Origin: Spartobacteria bacterium UBA6821
Lineage (GTDB): Bacteria; Verrucomicrobiota; Verrucomicrobiia; Chthoniobacterales; UBA6821
Length of the DNA: 6,885 bases
Assembly: GCA_002452515.1 (NCBI GenBank)
Contig: DKEN01000057.1
Coordinates: 202-7,086, forward strand
Direction: 5' to 3'
The translations under genes were made by a program, and so were the position numbers. Below are positions 5,354-6,885 of the stretch, in pieces; the first letter of the stretch is position 1; each line of letters starts with the position of its first letter. The notes under the pieces are model-generated. The model saw only the letters and a list, made by a program, of their open reading frames with translations, was not told the origin of the DNA and made no database searches.

Positions 5354-6349
5354 ATGGGAACAGTTACGACTAAAAATCAGAGTTCCAAGACAGGCGCGTA
5401 TTTTCTCCTCCTATCGCTGTTCTGCTTCTTTATTTCCCTGTTGATTCATTTCCTCTTTTTTCAAAACGCCAGAAAATGGCAGATGCCCGGGTTTTCACCT
5501 AAAAGTTACGATACCATCGTTCCTCGAACCTTTCGGATGAAAAGAGTAGAAATTGATCCCAAGACAATGGAGGAAGAAAAGCCTGTGGTTCCAAAAGTGG
5601 AAAAAACGCCCGTGGCAGTTCCACTGGAGAAAGAGATTCCCCAAACTGATCCACCGATACAGTCCACGGCCGGAAAAAGTATTCTTTCAAATCCAACCGA
5701 GAATTTACCGGTAGAAAAACCGGAAGCCAAGATACCAACAGAAGGAATGGATGACCTCCTGAACAAGCCTGCATTAACAACAGTTCATTCACCAAACGGA
5801 GAAATGCCAAAGAGTACCGAAAATCAAGGTGCACTCGGCATGGAACAAGACACAAAACTTCCCGATCCCGGTGAGAATAATCTCTTGAAGGGAATGGAAA
5901 AAACTCAGGAATCAGGGGGAAAACAATCAGACACTCCCCAGTTCAGTTCGTTGGATGATCTTCTTTCGGGGACAGGTACCGTGAAAAGGAACACAGCGCC
6001 GATACTCATGCCAACAGATCTTCTGTTTGAGTATGATTCTGATGCGCTCAAACCGGCAGCAACTGCAACCCTTACCAAACTGGGCAGCCTGATCAAAAAG
6101 AATGCAAAGGCATCATTTCGGATAGAAGGACATACCGACTCCTTTGGAACAGACGATTATAATAACGGGTTGAGTCTCCGGCGAGCGGAAGCGGTCAAAA
6201 GCTGGCTCGGCTTTAATATGGGAATAGATGCTTCCAGAATCAGCACAATAGGATTAGGAAAGAGCAGGCTTTTGGTTCCTGCCACAGGAAGCGTGGAGCA
6301 ACAGCAGCTAAACCGCCGGGTGGAAATCGTCATCACTGTTCCCAAATAA
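5354..6349 (+). CDS. Membrane-anchored OmpA/Pal-domain protein
   Basis: A 331-residue envelope protein. A short N-terminal tail is followed by one strong hydrophobic segment (about 15-36, very Phe/Leu-rich) without a clear signal peptidase site or lipobox, so it most likely stays as an inner-membrane anchor. Next comes a segment with FRMKRVEIDPKT, then a Pro/Glu/Lys/Val-rich linker of TonB-like character (about 70-115) and a low-complexity region (to about 216). The OmpA C-terminal domain (about 217-329) has LLFEYDSDALKP, GHTDSFG with D262, YNNGLSLRRAEAV with R277, and NRRVEIVI. D262 and R277 align with the pair that binds diaminopimelate in OmpA, so peptidoglycan binding is expected. It thus probably links the inner membrane to the cell wall, like MotB- or TonB-type proteins, though no MotA or ExbBD gene is seen. 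An in-frame TAG at 5339 limits the start to this ATG; no close Shine-Dalgarno is present. glnD follows after 6 bp. Confidence 0.88.
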   Translation: MGTVTTKNQSSKTGAYFLLLSLFCFFISLLIHFLFFQNARKWQMPGFSPKSYDTIVPRTFRMKRVEIDPKTMEEEKPVVPKVEKTPVAVPLEKEIPQTDPPIQSTAGKSILSNPTENLPVEKPEAKIPTEGMDDLLNKPALTTVHSPNGEMPKSTENQGALGMEQDTKLPDPGENNLLKGMEKTQESGGKQSDTPQFSSLDDLLSGTGTVKRNTAPILMPTDLLFEYDSDALKPAATATLTKLGSLIKKNAKASFRIEGHTDSFGTDDYNNGLSLRRAEAVKSWLGFNMGIDASRISTIGLGKSRLLVPATGSVEQQQLNRRVEIVITVPK

Positions 6350-6355
6350 TCCGTA

Positions 6356-6885
6356 ATGGAAGGCATTGTACCCATTTCCGAGCATCGTGCGCGTATCCAG
6401 CAGGAAGTCGCAAAGAGGCTGGCCGCAGTTTTGGATGACCAGAAAGAAATACCCATTCAAAAACTGCAGAGCCTTCTTAAAAAAGAAGAACATCGTCTTA
6501 AACTATGGCACCGCGCCGGAGGAGGAGGAAAAGAAATCGTGGGACGCCGCACGGAGCTCGTCGATATCTTGTTTCGTGAAATATACCGGCACAACGTCAT
6601 TACGATCACCGGAGAAAAGGAACTGAAGGGGCTTGCCGTCGGTGCGTTCGGTGGGTACGGCAGGCGGGAACTCAACCCCTTCAGTGACGTGGACATTAAC
6701 TTCATCCATTCCGGAAGAAGGCCGACGGCTGAAATGGAAAAAGTCATCTCCGCGACGCTGATGATTTTCTGGGATCTCGGATTCAAAATGGGACATGCTA
6801 CACGTTCCATCAGGGAATCGATCATCCAGGCCAACAACGACATGACCAGCAAGACGGCCATGCTGGAATGCCGGTGGCTGACAGG
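6356..6885 (+). CDS. glnD: [Protein-PII] uridylyltransferase GlnD (partial, N-terminal)
   Basis: The first 176 codons are visible; the gene continues past the right edge, where full-length GlnD (about 850-950 residues) would carry HD and two ACT domains. GlnD uridylylates PII when glutamine is low and removes UMP when it is high, controlling nitrogen assimilation in the cytoplasm. The visible part covers the N-terminal helices and the nucleotidyltransferase core GGYGRRELNPFSDVDI, with G99-G100 and the metal-binding pair D111/D113. This is followed by FWDLGFKMGHATRSIRE (about 142-158), a segment typical of GlnD that separates it from other nucleotidyltransferases. The ATG is 6 bp after the stop of the OmpA-like gene on the same strand, so cotranscription is likely. 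No Shine-Dalgarno is visible. Whether the HD and ACT domains are present cannot be told from this window. Confidence 0.9.
   Translation, partial: MEGIVPISEHRARIQQEVAKRLAAVLDDQKEIPIQKLQSLLKKEEHRLKLWHRAGGGGKEIVGRRTELVDILFREIYRHNVITITGEKELKGLAVGAFGGYGRRELNPFSDVDINFIHSGRRPTAEMEKVISATLMIFWDLGFKMGHATRSIRESIIQANNDMTSKTAMLECRWLT

Noticed and set aside
6457..6861. A 134-codon minus-strand frame opposite glnD
   Set aside because: Antisense to the clear GlnD nucleotidyltransferase domain; Ser/Arg/Pro-rich product without motif.

Overview
The window looks like chromosomal DNA from a Gram-negative bacterium, most likely of the PVC superphylum and perhaps Verrucomicrobiota. The taxonomic hint is weak and from memory: the variant motifs in MnmG ([16 protein letters not shown]) and GlnD (GGYGRRELNPFSDVDI), a membrane-anchored OmpA-domain protein, and mostly weak or absent Shine-Dalgarno sequences. 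No rRNA, tRNA, CRISPR or transposase was seen.

Left part (1-2494), all on the minus strand: a standalone dihydrolipoamide dehydrogenase (lpdA), then a DUF4337-type membrane protein 10 bp downstream, then a COG4705-type multi-pass membrane protein that runs off the left edge. By eye this part is more GC-rich than the middle. A 161-bp divergent spacer separates lpdA from a small plus-strand STAS-domain (anti-anti-sigma-like) gene (2656-2991). That gene converges on mnmG, and the 38-bp gap between them is filled by a perfect all-A/T inverted repeat.

Middle (3030-5353): a full-length mnmG (gidA, tRNA cmnm5U modification) on the minus strand, preceded by a 449-bp AT-rich spacer without a convincing gene. 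This spacer is the most interesting part of the window. It holds a very AT-rich tract, one exact DnaA-box match (TTATTCACA on the minus strand), a triplet of GTGAA elements phased at 11 bp, and a perfect 16-bp palindrome, TGTTCCATATGGAACA, that resembles the ParB-binding site parS. A second parS-like 16-mer, one base from TGTTCCACGTGGAACA, lies inside mnmG, where it encodes MFHVEQ. mnmG borders the replication origin in several bacteria, and here most genes point away from the spacer (mnmG and the lpdA group leftward, the OmpA-like gene and glnD rightward). I therefore infer a candidate chromosomal origin and centromere region. This is not proven; a divergent promoter with an operator palindrome is the main alternative.

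Right part (5354-6885): a plus-strand gene for an inner-membrane-anchored protein with a charged, proline-rich periplasmic linker and a C-terminal OmpA/Pal peptidoglycan-binding domain. Six bases later the N-terminal nucleotidyltransferase domain of GlnD (PII uridylyltransferase) begins and runs off the right edge.
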